Of a stretch of 64,000 nt of DNA, positions 35,870 through 48,596 are shown in pieces. The stretch's first letter is position 1. Every line of letters begins with the position of its first letter. The stretch comes from Ceratotherium simum simum. Lineage: Eukaryota; Chordata; Mammalia; Perissodactyla; Rhinocerotidae. Under the pieces are notes generated by a model. The model did not search any database and was not told the DNA's origin. It saw nothing but the letters and a program-made list of their open reading frames with translations. Location of the stretch: NCBI RefSeq assembly GCF_000283155.1, contig NW_004454171.1, forward strand, positions 10,461,674 to 10,525,673, in the 5' to 3' direction. Both the position numbers and the translations under genes were made by a program.

Positions 35870-36868
35870 AGCCAGTCTAGCAGCCATGTTTAAAGGCTAA
35901 GAGGCCTTGGGTTCAGTGGACATGAATTGTACCGAAGCATTCTTATTTTTAAGCTAGAAAAATTACGATATGGGAATTATTATAGGGCCTGTACAGCAGT
36001 TAAGTTCTATATTAAGTATACTCTGAATGCATAAATAAATGAATAAATGAATGAGTGAATACATGCATGCATGCTTTATGTAGGGGTGATCCAGTACCTT
36101 GAATGAGCAGTTTCTTACACCTAGTTTAAGAATCTACTTGAAGACTTTTATCTTAAATGTCTTAGGCCTCTCCATTTGGCTCTGGGCATCAAGTGAAATT
36201 CTCTGGTAATTAAAACTATCTCATAGAATTAGTTTCCTAAAGACTAGATTATTTTTATTTCTCAAGTATACAGCCTTGGAATCAACTGGTAAAACCACAT
36301 TGTGCTCTTATTTTGTAGAATAAAGGCATTCACATCCCAAAGAGGCAGGAGGTATATAAGAGAGGAAGGATGAGTAACAGAAGGGAGGATTTTTCATACT
36401 CTTCATTATCCCTAACCCCCTTAGACAGGAGACAAGGCCTGCTTCAAGGACAAGAAACTTGCAAAACAAGTCTAACTGCATAAGTAGAAATACCCATATG
36501 AAAATGGACCTATATAACTTGCAAACTGTAGCCAAAAATTAATGGCTATTCAAAATAAATGTTGATAGAAATTAATGATATAATATGAATACCAACTGAT
36601 TTATATTTAATAAGCAGAATAGACAAAATGAGAAAATATAAATATGTATCAAAAATGTTTTCAAACCTTGAGAAATTATTTTGGATAAGTTAGAAAAGGA
36701 AAAAAAGACAGCAGATGTAGTTTACTTACTCTGTTGATCACAAGAGAAAGTTGAATTATTACCTCCCTTATTTCTAAATAGTCCATCAGCTTTTTCTGGC
36801 AGCCATATACTACTATTGTCTCACACAGAACTCACTGTTAACAAAAATTTCAAAGTCTTTTTCACACT
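35870..36868. other. unassigned; (AATG)n at 36029-36076
   Basis: Contains an ATAAATGA/ATGC short tandem run. No gene recognised. Confidence 0.5.
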
Positions 36869-36869
36869 T

Positions 36870-37140
36870 ATTAAGAGTTATGCTAAGCCATCTATTCACC
36901 AGCCTGTACCTGAGACAATGCTTTTCGTTTAGAGAAAACAACAGTACAGGACTTCATATTTATCCCTATCAAAATTTATCTTGTTAATTTCAGCCAACTG
37001 TTTTCATTCTGTTGAATTTTTTTGGGGGGGGATCTCAATTCTGTAACTGTAACACATTTACTAAAGCTATTAGCTTTGTTTCATCTGCAGAATTGCTGAG
37101 CATATCTATATGTTTAACTAGGGCATGGAATGGGACAACA
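36870..37140 (-). repeat. ancient CR1/L3 LINE fragment, reverse
   Basis: 'tcatatttatccctatcaaa', 'atttatcttgttaatttcag', 'ttagctttgtttcatctgca' and 'gaattgctgagcatat' are the rc of the L3/CR1 segment that reads 'ctgaaaccaacaagatgaaatt..' in sense. The insertion of G9 at about 37025 is local noise. Confidence 0.65.
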
Positions 37141-37538
37141 AAGGGTGACAACTAAAGCACACTTCTTCTAAAGATCAGATTCTCCACATGGAATGCATGG
37201 TAAGGTATACTGAACTCCAACAGATTCTTGGACATTATCTCTAAATAAACACACATCTTCTTTTCCTAAATATCTTCATATTATTTTCAGATTATGATAG
37301 TAATTACAGAAACTGTTTAATATTTATTTTGCTGCTAAAAATAAGTTGTTAAAAAAGCCTAAAGTGCTCACTAATTGTACAGTAAGGGCAAGTGGGTAAC
37401 GAATGCCAAGGGCACCCACAGGGCTACTGTAGCTATGGATCCACAAGGCCTTTAGTCATAGCACTTATGATACACCTTCAACTCAGCACTTTGATCCTGA
37501 ACCAAGGCTGAAAACAGAAACTCAACCTGAAAAGACAT
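37141..37538. other. unassigned
   Basis: Nothing recognised. Confidence 0.45.
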
Positions 37539-37539
37539 G

Positions 37540-38157
37540 GCATAAGATGGCCCCCAAGATTCCTACTCCCTCTTGCACACACTCTTTATAATCCCCTCCC
37601 CTTTGATAATGGACAGTTCTGTGAATATGTCAGATTTTACTCCCAGGATTAAGTTACTTTACATGACAAAGACAAAGGAATTTTGCAGATGTAATTTTGA
37701 GTTGAGTCAAAGGGGAAATTATCCTGAATGGGCCTGACTTAATCAAGTGAGAGTTATTCAAAAGGGACTGAGATTCAGAGGAAAAGAGATTCTCCTGCTG
37801 GCTTTGAAGAAGTAAGTTGTGAGGGAGCTACATGGCTAGGACCTGAGACAGCTTCTCTAAGAGCTGAGAGTTATCTCTGGCTGGCAGCAAGCAAGAAAAC
37901 AGGGACATCAGTCCTACAACCACAAGGAAATAAATTCTGCTAACAACCTGAATGAGCTTGGAAGAAGACCCCAAGCTCCTGATAAGACCACAGCCCCAGC
38001 TGACACCATGAGACCTGGTGAGACCCTGAGCAGAGGACCCAGTTAGGCTGTGCCTAGACTTCTAACCTACAGAAACTGTGAGATGATAAGTTTATGCTAT
38101 TATAAGCTATTAACTTTGTGGTAATTTGTTATGCAGCAACACAACATTAACACAGCA
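37540..38157 (+). mobile_element. MLT/MaLR-like LTR, forward
   Basis: 'gatggcccccaagattccta', 'ctttacatgacaaagacaaa', 'ggaattttgcagatgtaatt', 'ggggaaattatcctgaatgg', 'gctggctttgaagaagtaag', 'cttctaacctacagaaactg' and 'actttgtggtaatttgttat' run the length of a MaLR-type LTR. There is no internal viral sequence. A nonviral class cannot be excluded by eye. Confidence 0.65.
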
Positions 38158-38350
38158 TATAAGAAATAAGACACTCATTCTGGCCCTGCCATCAAACAAC
38201 GTACATGGTGAGTTGATGCACAAAGCTGAACTGAGATACATTGAAAGCTGTGAGGAAACCTGAGAAAAAAACAAAACTCAGCTTTCACTGTTAAAATTAT
38301 CTACTGGGAGCAGTAATGTGTTAGTGTTGCTCTTAGTAAAAGAGCTCTTT

Positions 38351-38410
38351 GCAAAGAGAGACAGAGACAGAGAAAAAGACAGAGAGAGAGACAGAGGGGG
38401 GAGAGAGAAT
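38351..38410 (+). repeat. (GA)n low-complexity tract
   Basis: An 'agagacagag' run with a G6 interruption. The opposite strand gives an artefactual Ser/Leu-rich frame. Confidence 0.9.
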
Positions 38411-39158
38411 GAATATGAATCATTTACATAACTGGAGAGGCTGATGAACATAGCATCCAGGAATAGCAGGGAGTCCAGACCCATAGAACACTTGATGTCA
38501 TTATAAAACCTGCAGCAAGAACTTCCAGGAAGTCACAGACAGCAGGACTACACCTAAGACTTTCCATGCTGATTTCAAGGACTGAGTATTAAAATAGTTG
38601 AGCCTCCAAATTAGCAAACTCTCTTGAAAAGGTAGATTTAGAACTTATCTAGTAGTTGGATATTTTTTTTAAAAGAGAAAGTTAGTTTGCAAACAGTTTT
38701 AGAAATAGTAATCAAACACATTACATTAATATGCTTTCAAAAGCATTTTTAGTCTCCAGACAATCACACACTTAACTGTTTTCTAACAAAAATAGCAAGG
38801 TATTCTAAGTCTAGATCTTTAAAATCTGTTTCCCCTCCCATTGCCCTTCTTGAAATTCCATGTTTTACTGTATACAGTGTAACGTAATAATACTAATTCA
38901 ATAACAGTATCAGAAGTAAAATCTATTTTTTCATGTCTAAATTATTTGTTATTTTATAATTTAGTGATCTCCTATGAATTCATTCTTTTATGAGCCTTTC
39001 AGAACTTTCTGATTCAGTGACTATGCCAAAATATTTAAAGAAAACTTTTACCAACCATTTTTAAAAATAAGCAAACCAGTAACGATACTATTTTAAACTA
39101 AAGCAGTTATGTTTTTGTCATGTGATAAGAAGCTTTGCTCTTCAGGATCTGCTACATC
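38411..39158. other. unassigned
   Basis: Nothing recognised. Confidence 0.45.
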
Positions 39159-39393
39159 ATACAGTATTTTTTTTTTTAAAGATTTTATTTATTTATTTTT
39201 TCCCCCAAAGCCCCAGTAGATAGTCGTATGTCATAGCTGCACATCCTTCTAGTTGCTGTATGTGGGACTCAGCCTCAGGATGGACGGAGAAGTGGTGCCT
39301 CGGTGCGCGCCCGGGATCCGAACCCGGGCCGCCAGCATCGGAGCGCGCGCACTTAACCACCAAGCCACGGGGCTGGCCCTATACAGTATTTTT
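39159..39393 (-). repeat. ERE SINE, 'ccccagtagatag' body, 13-bp TSD
   Basis: The SINE spans 39172-39380. The duplication ATACAGTATTTTT is at 39159-39171 and 39381-39393. The (TTTA)n tail, CpG-dense head 'ccgggatccgaacccgggcc' and terminal 'cacggggctggccc' make it one of the least decayed copies. The 89-codon frame across it is a SINE artefact. Confidence 0.96.
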
Positions 39394-41055
39394 ATAAACC
39401 CATTTTTAGAGTCCATATCAGCTCATATGGTTTTGAAAATCAATTTGTCATGTTCTACCATGAAGAAAAACACTTTTCATCAAGGCATCTTTGTGGATGT
39501 TTCAACAGAAAAAAAGAAATGAAATAACTAACTTGTATAGGCAGCCCTGGTTTTCTTAGTATTTGATAAATACTACAAACAAAGAGCCAAAGCCCAAAGT
39601 ACAGGAGATAGCATAAACCTTTAAAAAACTCCGTGTTCCTTAGTTCTTAGCCACAGAACTCCTCTTTCATGATCCATAAGTGAATGGCATACAATAGTCA
39701 AAGTTCTTGGATTCATACACACATTATCCTTCCATTGCAAAAAGGAAGCTAAAGGCTAATTAAGTCAAACTTGAGACAACTATTCAGAAATATCAAGAAT
39801 AGAACCTTTGTTATGGTTTCTACAATTTTACCACTCTGATGTATTGCTTTTATAATTACTAATAAAGAGCAGTGGACAATATTTGCTTTGCTGATGTTGT
39901 TCCAAGGCAAATTTTATAATTTTCTTCCAAAAGGAAAACTCCTCTTTTTCAGATAGTTATCCTAACAACAAATCAGAACATCATTAATTGCAGCACAGCC
40001 CAGAAACTATCAAAGCGATATATACATATAAGTGTATGTGTCAGTATATGTATGTGTATACATATATATATAGGTATATCATGATATTTATCAATACATA
40101 TTATGGTTTCATCATGACTCATTGGCTTGTACAGAGTATCATTCATCGGTAAAATTTATCACATCTTACCAATATATTCTCCACAAAAGGCTTGTGAAAA
40201 TTAGCGTACTTTCTATAATTATATTCTGCCTGTGTCAAAGAGGATTCTGAGTGACACTACCCATAATAATCAACTTCCTTCCAATCTCCTTAAAGTTGAA
40301 GGTAGAATTGCAGATTTAGGATTCCCCCTATTTAAGCTTTCCATGATTCTGAGGATGATTTTTCATAGTTCTTTTAAGCATGAATGCACTCTCTCTTAGT
40401 ATTAGGTCCAATAAGTAATCTACTCAAAAAGGGACACCTACCCCATTATTCTAATGAAGAAATTAAATTTTAAAATCATAGATTGTTGAAGAAATTATTT
40501 TTTACAAGACTAAGTTCAGGATTCAATGATATTTAAGGTAATAATTTGGTAATATAGTTGATGTAACAATTGTAAAATCAATAAATAATAGATTGTCATC
40601 TCAGTGGGAAGTCACAGTACAAATGACCCTTCCAGGAAGAAGAGAATGGCTCCAGTTAGTGCTAGAATGGTGGAAAAACCAAATCAGATTTTCCGGTACC
40701 ATTTTTGTTATACATTCTCAAAGATTTCCAAGTTGGCTAAACGTCACCATTGACCCTCACTGGAACATCTCAGGCTTTCAAAGGGATAATTTCAGAATAA
40801 TCAGTTAATTTGGAGACTACTCTTCAATACCTATTAACAAACATATAAATTTCCTTATTAATTGACCAGAATGCCTATTCTGAACATATTAGCACATAAT
40901 GAAGGCACGATGGAAATTATCCTATGCTTACTAAAGTGCCACATCCAAAAATCCTCATTTATCAATCAGTTGCATAAGATAGTGACTACTTAACTATCAA
41001 AAGAATCTTATTTTTCTGAAGGAGTCACTGTTAATTACTGTAAATGCCAAGTCTC
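39394..41055. other. unassigned; TA/TG-rich tract at 40019-40080
   Basis: An alternating purine-pyrimidine tract of ATATAC/GTGTAT sits at 40019-40080. No gene recognised. Confidence 0.5.
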
Positions 41056-41059
41056 CTAG

Positions 41060-41250
41060 TATTCAGAAGTTTCTTTATTGATCATTAATTGCTTATGCAT
41101 TTTTTGCTCCATGTATGCTCCCTGTCCTCACACTCCCAATGAAACTTCAAGCTCCTTAAAGGCAGGTGCCGAGTCTTTATTATTCTACCCCCTACAATGC
41201 TCAGTTCATAGTCTTTCACTGTTGAATTGAACTAACAGTGAATATTAAAG
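41060..41250 (+). repeat. L2 LINE 3' end, forward
   Basis: 'gaaacttcaagctccttaaa' then 'ggcaggtgccgagtctttat', followed by 'caatgctcagttcatagt', match the L2 3' region in sense. Confidence 0.65.
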
Positions 41251-41473
41251 CTTTAGTGTTTAATTTTTCAATAGGTGGTGTCTCAGTCAGAAGTTCTGGT
41301 GGAAGAATTGAAAAATCACTTCTGAAATTAAAACTGAGTCAAATTTTTTGAAAAAGCCATTTAAAAAATCTCTGTAAATGAGGTTTTCCCAAAGACAGAG
41401 TAGGCTAAAGGCTGTAAATGGGGCTAAGGGGACTCATTCACCATCTTTAGTAAAAGACTGATCCTCAAAAAAT

Positions 41474-41750
41474 GTATCAACCTAGGGGCCGGCCTGGTGG
41501 CACAGAAGTTAAGTTTGCACAGTCCACTTCAGCTGCTGGGGTTTGCCAGTTTGGATCCTGGACACAGACCTACTCACCGCTCATCAAGCCATGCTGAAGT
41601 GGCTTCCCACATAGAAGAACTAGAAGGAGCTACAACTAGGATATACAACTACGTACTGGGGCTTCGGGGAGAAGAAAAGAAAAAGAGGAAGATTGGCAAC
41701 GATGTTAGCTCAGGGCCAATCTTCCTTAAAAAAAAAAAAAGCATCAACCT
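41474..41750 (+). repeat. ERE SINE, older body type, 10-bp TSD
   Basis: The SINE spans 41484-41740. Target copies are GTATCAACCT (41474) and GCATCAACCT (41741). The body has 'gaactagaaggagctacaac' and 'ctacgtactggggcttcggg', followed by one 'gatgttagctcagggccaat' module. It is more diverged than the young group. Confidence 0.93.
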
Positions 41751-41754
41751 GGAG

Positions 41755-43002
41755 TAGATTTGTCATTAGGAGAGACATGGCTGTGTACCAACAGTAGCCC
41801 TGCCTACTTCTAATGGGCAAAACTGAAGCAAACCAAAGCAAACCTCTATTTTAAAACAAAAGTTCACATTAGCTTTGGTGTATCTTCCAATAATAACAAA
41901 TAGTGCCTAACTTAATGTCAAAATAACTACTGTAAACATTTCATAATTTTCATTCACTTCTGATATAGTTCTTCGATGTTTCTGAGACTTGGAATTGATT
42001 TCACAGTCAGCACCATTTTCCATCCTTCTGGGTATTCTTTAAAAATTATAAAAGTTAGGCCTGTTATTTATCTTTCAAACATAATTTCCAAAATCTCAAG
42101 AGAGAGGATAGTGTAAGTTGGGACTGATTAAACTATGCTTTTGCCTACTCTTTAAAAAGTTCCATGATAGGTGTTTAATTTTAAATTTTAATTTAAAATA
42201 TTTTTAAATTTATATAGTCTTTTTCAAAAAAGAATTTTCCCACAATCTTGGAGATTGTCAAAGTTGTCACAAACCAAGGTTGAGAATCACAGTCTTACAC
42301 CCACCCACCTCACACACACAATGGAACTAGAATTCAGTTTCCATTTCAGTTGAAGAACGGGTCATAGTCCAGAAACAGATCAACAGTTTCTAGGCTACAA
42401 TTTATGTTTTTCTTAATGCTTTCTGCCTCTTCTGTGAATACTCTAACTTATGTGCTAATAAAAAAGTAATCATCGAACCCCATGATCCTATGACATTCAC
42501 AGGATTCACTGACAGGAGCCAGTGTCCCAGCCTGAGCCGGGGACACCCTTGAAGACTTGACCTAGGGTGGGCCTCTTCAGTGTGTCCCTGGGACAGATTG
42601 TTTGGCTAACAACTGCACTGATTCCCCTCTTGGGCTCTTCCTTTACTTCCTCTTCAGTTGAATTGACATTCTTTTTGAATGTATTGATGGACAAAGATGC
42701 TTTTAAAGACATTTCCATGTTTTTCTCCAGGAGCAATTGCAGAACTAGTAGCTGAAAGCCCAGTTTAGGAATAAGAATTCTGAAGCAATGCCTCAGATAT
42801 ATAACGCCCAAAGAGCCACTAAATGCGGAATGTTATTTCAAAGTTTGCCAAGAACTATAGCATTAATGAATCCAAGTGACCAGAGCAGGCCCAGCATCAT
42901 TTGTGCCTGCCGAAAGAAAGATGGCACCTCTGGTTGAGTACACCAGAAACCCAAGAGAATGGAGGTTAAATAAAGAAGTAATGACTTCAAGAATAAAAAA
43001 AC
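41755..43002. other. mostly unassigned; protein-like open frames 42506-42811 and 42876-43010
   Basis: 42506-42811 (minus, 101 codons) has a 'STEEEVKEEPKRG' acidic/basic stretch. 42876-43010 (plus) has 'RNPREWRLNKEVMTSRIKKH'. I recognise neither family. They lie on opposite strands, show no introns, poly-A or start context, and may be decayed retrocopy or chance. AT-rich 42170-42220 and a CA-rich patch near 42300 are simple sequence. Confidence 0.3.
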
Positions 43003-43271
43003 ATCTAGGGTGGGGCCAGCCCAGTGGCGCAGGGGTTGAGCGCGCACGCTCCACTTCGGCAACCTGGAGTTCACAGGTTCGGATCCCAGGCGCGCACCGA
43101 CGCACCACTTCTCGGGCCATGCTGTCTGTGGCGGCATCCCATATAAAGTAGAAGAGGATGGGCATAGATGTTAGCCCAGGGCAAATCTTCCTCAGCAAAA
43201 AAGAGGAGGATTGGCATTGGATGTTAGCTCAGGGCTGATCTTCCTCACACACACACACAAAATCTAGGGTG
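43003..43271 (+). repeat. ERE SINE, two-module tail with (CA)n end, 10-bp TSD
   Basis: The SINE spans 43013-43261. ATCTAGGGTG is at 43003-43012 and 43262-43271. The head is 'ggggccagcccagtggcgca', with two modules ('gatgttagcccagggcaaat', 'gatgttagctcagggctgat'). The tail has become (CA)n. Four overlapping open frames here are artefacts. Confidence 0.95.
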
Positions 43272-44284
43272 CAAAGCAGTAAGGACCCCAAGGTGATCCA
43301 CTGTAAGGAGTATCCAAGCTTCTTCATTGATAATTGTTGTCAATGACCCTCCAACATTTAACCAGAAAGTTGTTGGGGTCAAGCACATCACTACTCCTCA
43401 AGCCTTTCGCTGTCTCAGGGCTGAGGACTGGGCTGTCTGGCATGCCTGAGGCTGAGCTTGAGATGTGGAACGAGAACTCAGATCCACTTTGGGGTCTGCT
43501 TTTTGGCCACTATGAAGAGCAGCTGACAGAAAACAAGGAAGCAAGCAACAGTGGACACTTCTAGATTCCTCTGGATTTCCATACACTTTCCCTGATCTTG
43601 TTGGACATCACCTTCTGCATTCTAAGATATGAATTATACCACATAGGTAGCACTATAGAGTTTTAACTTCTAGCACATCTATTGTACTCCTATCTTAAGA
43701 GCTGCTGAGATGAAAAAGATCATATAAAGAAAAAGCGGCAGCTCCTACCCTAGGATATCTCTGGCTTTACTTGAGGAATGGGGCACCAAGTCCCAGGAAA
43801 TGGGGCGGAGTCGTAAGGAACATATAAAAAGATACAATGGCTACCGAATACATGAAGGCTGACAGAGTAGTGATAATAGCAGAGTGGAGCAAGCTATTGA
43901 AGCCCTTTGATTATAAGCTAAGCAAGGGGTATTATTTATTTATTTTCTCAAAACCACATAATTAAAGAAGAAATGTCTATATATACATGGATAGAAAGGA
44001 TGACTCTTGTTCTAAGCAGGTGGGGCAAGGCTAAAATTGTTGGGACCCAGGACAGGAAAATTAGACCTCCGAAATCCTGGAAACATTTACTACCCATCAG
44101 TCTTCCTCTAAAGGTATTTAGCATTTCTTGTCTGTTTTCTTCCTTTACTTAGCTAAAGTCACATAGAAACAAGAGAATAAATAATTATTATGTCTTCTAT
44201 ATACAAACCTCTACGATAAACATAAAGAAAACCCTCAAGTACCTTAATCCTACTGGAGATGGAGTATTCACAATTTCTAACATC
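43272..44284. other. unassigned
   Basis: Open frames at 43334-43564 (+) and 43398-43586 (-) overlap on opposite strands and are not recognised. Sequence before the nearby ERE could belong to the same eroded unit. Confidence 0.4.
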
Positions 44285-44683
44285 CATTAAACAGGCAATT
44301 TATTGGCTACCCATTTTGTGTCAAGCAACCTATCCCTGGCTGGCACCAGGGACACATTAATGAACAAGTAACATAGTCCAGCTAGAAGAGCATGATATAA
44401 AAGAGGGATTACAGACACAGTTAAATAAAATTATATATTCTATGAAAATATATTCAGTGCTATGAGAACTTATATCAAGGAGATCTCCCTTTGGGAATCA
44501 AAAATTGTCTTCCCAGAGCACGTGATATTTAACCTAGTTTTGAAGAATGAGTACAGTTAGGTAGAGAATTACATAGGATAACATGGATTCAATTAACTGT
44601 TCAATTAACTGATTCTTTCTGCTAAAGAACAGCAACATGAGGGGTAGGCAATTTGGGAAAGGTCTTCCAAAAAAGATCCATTT
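44285..44683 (-). repeat. L2 LINE fragment, reverse (left half, split by L1)
   Basis: 'aacaggcaatttattggcta', 'gcaccagggacacattaatg', 'gattacagacacagttaaat' and 'ctatgagaacttatatcaag' correspond to rc L2 3' sequence. It continues past the inserted L1 at 46437. Confidence 0.6.
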
Positions 44684-46443
44684 AAGATGGGCTTTGCCAT
44701 CTATAGATTCAATGCAATCCCTACCAAGATTCCAAAGGCATTTTTTACAGAAGTAGCAAAAACACTCCTAAAATTTATATGAAACCACAAAAGACCCTGA
44801 ATAGCCAAAGAAATCCTGAGAAAGAAGAACAAAGCAGGCGTCATCACACTTCCTGATTTCAAGCTATATTATAAAGCTATAGTCATCAAAATAGTATGGT
44901 ACTGGCATAAACACAGACAAATAGACCAATGGAACAGAATCAAGAGTCCAGAAATAAACCCAAGCATGTATGGTAAACTAATATTTGACAAGGGAGCCAA
45001 GAATACTCAATGGAGAAAAGATAGTCTCTTCAATGAATGCTTCCGGGATAATTGGTATTCACATGTAAAAGATTGAAACTGGATCCATATCTTACATCAC
45101 TCACAAAAATTAACTCAAAATGGATTAAAGACTTAAATGTAAGACCTGAAACCACAAAGCTACTACAAGAAAACGTAGGAACAAAGCTCCTTGATATGAG
45201 TCTTGGTAATGATTTTTTGGATATGACACCTATAGCACAAGTAACAAAATAAAAAATAAGTGGGACTATATCAAACTAAAAAACTTCTGCATAGCAAAAG
45301 AAACCATCAACAAGGTGAAAAGACAACCTACAGAATGGGAAAAAATACTTGCAAACCATATATCTGATAAAGGGTCAATATCCAAAATATATAAAGAATT
45401 CATACAACTTAATAACAAAAAAACAACCCAATTAAAAAATGGGCAAAGGACCAGAATAGACATTTCTCCAAAGAAAATATACAAAAGGCCAACAGGTACC
45501 TGAAAAGATGTTCAACGTCACTAGTCATTAGGGAAACACAAATTAAAACCACAATGAGATATCACCTCACATCTGTTAGAATGGCCATCATCAAAAAGAC
45601 AAGAGATGATAAGAAAAAAGGGAACACTTGTGCACTGCTGGTGGAATTCTAAATTGGTACTGCCGCTATGGAAAACAGTATGAAAGGTCCTCAAAAAATT
45701 AAAAATAGAAGTACCATGTGATCCAGCAATTCCACTTCTGGGAATATATCCCAAGGAAATGAAAACACTATGTCAAAGAGATATCTGCACCACCATGTTC
45801 ATAGCAGCATTATTTACAATAGCCAAGACATGGAAACAACCTAAGTGTCCATTGATGGATGAATGGATAAAGAAGTTATGGTATATATATACAATGGAAT
45901 ATCATTCAGCCATAAAAAACGAGGAAATCCCACCATTTGTGATAAAATGGATAGACCTTGAGGGCATCATGCAAATCGAAATGTTAGAGAAAGACAAATA
46001 CTGTATGATCTCACTTATATGTGGAATCTAAAAGAAAAGAAAAAGCAAACTCACAGAAAAGGAGATTAGACTTGTGGTTCCCAGAGGCAGAGGGTGAGGG
46101 GAGGGGCAATTGGAGGAAGGTGGTCAAAAGATACAAACTTTCAGTTATAAGATAAATAAGTATAAGGGATTTAATGTAAACATGACTACAGTTAACACTG
46201 CTGTATGATATACAGAAAAGTTGTTAAGAGAGTAAATCCTAAGAGTTCTCATCACAAGGAGAAAATTTTTTTCCTTTTCTTTTTTTTGTATCTATATGAG
46301 AAGATGGATGTTGGCTGAACCTATCATGTTAATTACTTCACAATATATGTAAATCAAACCATCATGCTGTATGCCTTAAACTTATACAGTGATGCATGTC
46401 AATTATTTCTCAATAAAACTTGGGGGGGGAAAGATGGGCTTTG
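44684..46443 (+). mobile_element. 5'-truncated L1 with perfect 13-bp TSD
   Basis: L1 occupies 44697-46430 and is flanked by AAGATGGGCTTTG (44684-44696, 46431-46443). It has the RT C-terminal part ('ctatagattcaatgcaatcc'), ORF2 C-terminus, a 3' UTR with a G-rich patch (about 46080) and a terminal 'ctcaataaaacttgg' near the poly-A signal. This is the youngest-looking L1 in the window, but frameshifts and stops kill ORF2. Confidence 0.95.
45052..46031 (+). pseudogene. L1 ORF2p C-terminal remnant
   Basis: Open pieces at 45052-45252 ('[20 protein letters not shown]') and 45759-46031 ('[20 protein letters not shown]', '[14 protein letters not shown]', 'DKYCMISLICGI') align with the L1 ORF2p C-terminus, which supports reverse transcription and RNA binding. 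Several frameshifts separate them. A short (TA)n run at 45881-45892 falls at the Ile-Tyr-Thr-Met codons. Confidence 0.9.
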
Positions 46444-46740
46444 AAACATAAAAAGAATGCATGATTAAAGACCAAGTTGAGTGGCATAATATAGATAACT
46501 CTTTCCATTTTAGAGCAAAAAATGATAGGTCTTGAATTGGGATTTAAAGAACCAGTAAATTTAAGAAGGATGAAATAACACTCTAGGCAGGGTAAATACA
46601 GTAAACAAAGAACTAGAAAAAAGAATTTCTATGGCATATATGAAAGACAGTGTGGCTTGAGAAGGTGGTACTGGAGGGAGGTTAGTTAGCTAAATTGGAT
46701 GAAATCAGTATAGATGGCCTTCAGGGCCATGAAGACACGA
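46437..46740 (-). repeat. L2 LINE fragment, reverse (right half)
   Basis: Continues the L2 fragment from before the L1: 'aataacactctaggcagggt' and 'gaaagacagtgtggcttgag' match rc L2 'attccaggcagaggg..ccagtgtggctgg'. Confidence 0.55.
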
Positions 46741-47815
46741 CTGCACCTGACCTAACAGCAGTAAGAACTCGTCGTACCTACTTTGTGTTTTCTGTCTCAA
46801 CTTCAGTTTTGTTAACTATGCTTGGGATCTGTCACATTAACAGGGTTGTGAATTCCAGATCTGGTATGGGGAATGGATATGGCCAGAAACTGGGCATCCA
46901 GTGAAGTAACAAGTTAAATCCTGGGATAAATTCTGGGAGATAACAATGAGGAACAATGTGCAGACCCACTACATTTATTTCTATTTCTGTGAGTTTTAAA
47001 ACTGCCCAATAATTGTTTTCTCTGAGATTCCCTGCATATAACAGTATCTCCACTAATTCAGATTTCACTGATAAAAACTGTTTAAAGAGATAACATACAA
47101 GAGCTATTGAATTAAAAGAAATGAACTTCTACAACTGTTATAGTATTAATTTTAAGTATAGGAAAATACATCTATATCTAAAGCATTTCAAATCAAATGA
47201 AGGAAAGCATTATCTGAATACAGACAGTAGGTAAGAGCTTATCCAAAAGTCAACCTCAAATTTTCTGTTAACATTTAGTCAATAAATGATGTTTTTTTCT
47301 AGCATTAACTCTCCTCATATACCTCATTCACTTATCAGTCAGCAGAGACAAAGGAGATCAAGAATTATACAGAGAAATCTTACTTTCAATCAGGCTTCCC
47401 CAAGGCATTCAATCACTCAGAAAAATATTGAGGTTTCTATTTGTCTGTATAACAATTTCTATTTTTAGATTTTTTTAAAAATCTGTGATTTTAAGTCATG
47501 GGTACATATTTCTATTAAATTCATGGTCACCTTTTCTACTGGCCAGATTTTGAAAGTTTATTCTATTTCAACATCTGGTGCCTTCCATCAAGCTTCTTAT
47601 ATTATTTAATGAAATGAAGATTCACCAGGTCTACTGCCAATACTTGTCTACATCTGTGGATTAATTACACAAAGTGTAGTCTAGGTTGTTTTATGCTATC
47701 AACAGCTGCTGCCTTGTCTTTTGAGTTTCCTTGCAAATTCCACAAACCCATATGGCATCTGAGAGGTCCTTTGAATTGGTAATTTTTCTTGGAAAATTGC
47801 CACGTTTAGTTCATA
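46741..47815. other. unassigned
   Basis: No gene or repeat recognised. Confidence 0.45.
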
Positions 47816-47819
47816 TAAA

Positions 47820-47990
47820 CATTTCATTCATTTAAGCAATTCATTTACTCATTCAGTCAATATTCATTAAGTGCATACTGGGGATTGGCACTCAATGATT
47901 TATTAAGTACAAAACACTTAAAAATGCCTCCAGTGAGATGTGTGACCTAATGGGCCTAGGTACAGAAAAATATATTTGAATTGTCCAGCA
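47820..47990 (-). repeat. L2 3'-end remnant, reverse
   Basis: 'catttactcattcagtcaat' followed by 'attcattaagtgcatactgg' and 'gattggcactcaatgattta' recall the rc L2 tail. Confidence 0.5.
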
Positions 47991-48596
47991 ACCACCTAAG
48001 TGCCATAAGAATTCAACTGTACCAAATTCAAAAATTAATTGTACATTCTAAGTTTACTGAAGTACAGCAAATCATATAACAAAATAAGGAAGCAGAGGAG
48101 AATTATCTTATTCAATATAAAAGTAAAAATTCAGTACTAGATAATAACTGAGTTAAAAGTTATATACGGAAACAAAAACTTCTCCAAAAATTTCCTTAGC
48201 ATCAAAAGTAGCCATAATCCAAACATTATTTTCAGAATTTATCACTTTCCCTACCCTCTTACTGAAAATAAAGGAATCCATTTAAAAGAAGAAGTTCACA
48301 TAACCTTTTAACAACCAATGACAGGTAAATAAACCATTGAGAAAGTTGGTCAAAATCAGCTGGCTGTCTTTTTGTGTGTGTGTGGTAAGAATGTTTAAGA
48401 CCCACTCTCAGCAACTTTCAAGTGTACAATGATGTATTACTAACTATAGTCACCATGCTGTGCATTAGATCCTCAGAACTTATTCTTATAACCAAAAGTT
48501 TGTACCCTTTGTCCTACATTTCGCTCCCCCCCCCCAGCCCCAGGTAATCATCACTCTATTCTCTATTTCTGTGAAACCAGCTTTTCTCTTTTAAGA

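Noticed and set aside
39300..39380. tRNA-like sequence with A and B box
   Set aside because: It is the tRNA-derived head of an ERE SINE. It lacks a cloverleaf acceptor stem and is bounded by SINE ends and target duplications.
45759..46031. Possible cellular gene exon (90-codon frame)
   Set aside because: The translation matches the L1 ORF2p C-terminus.
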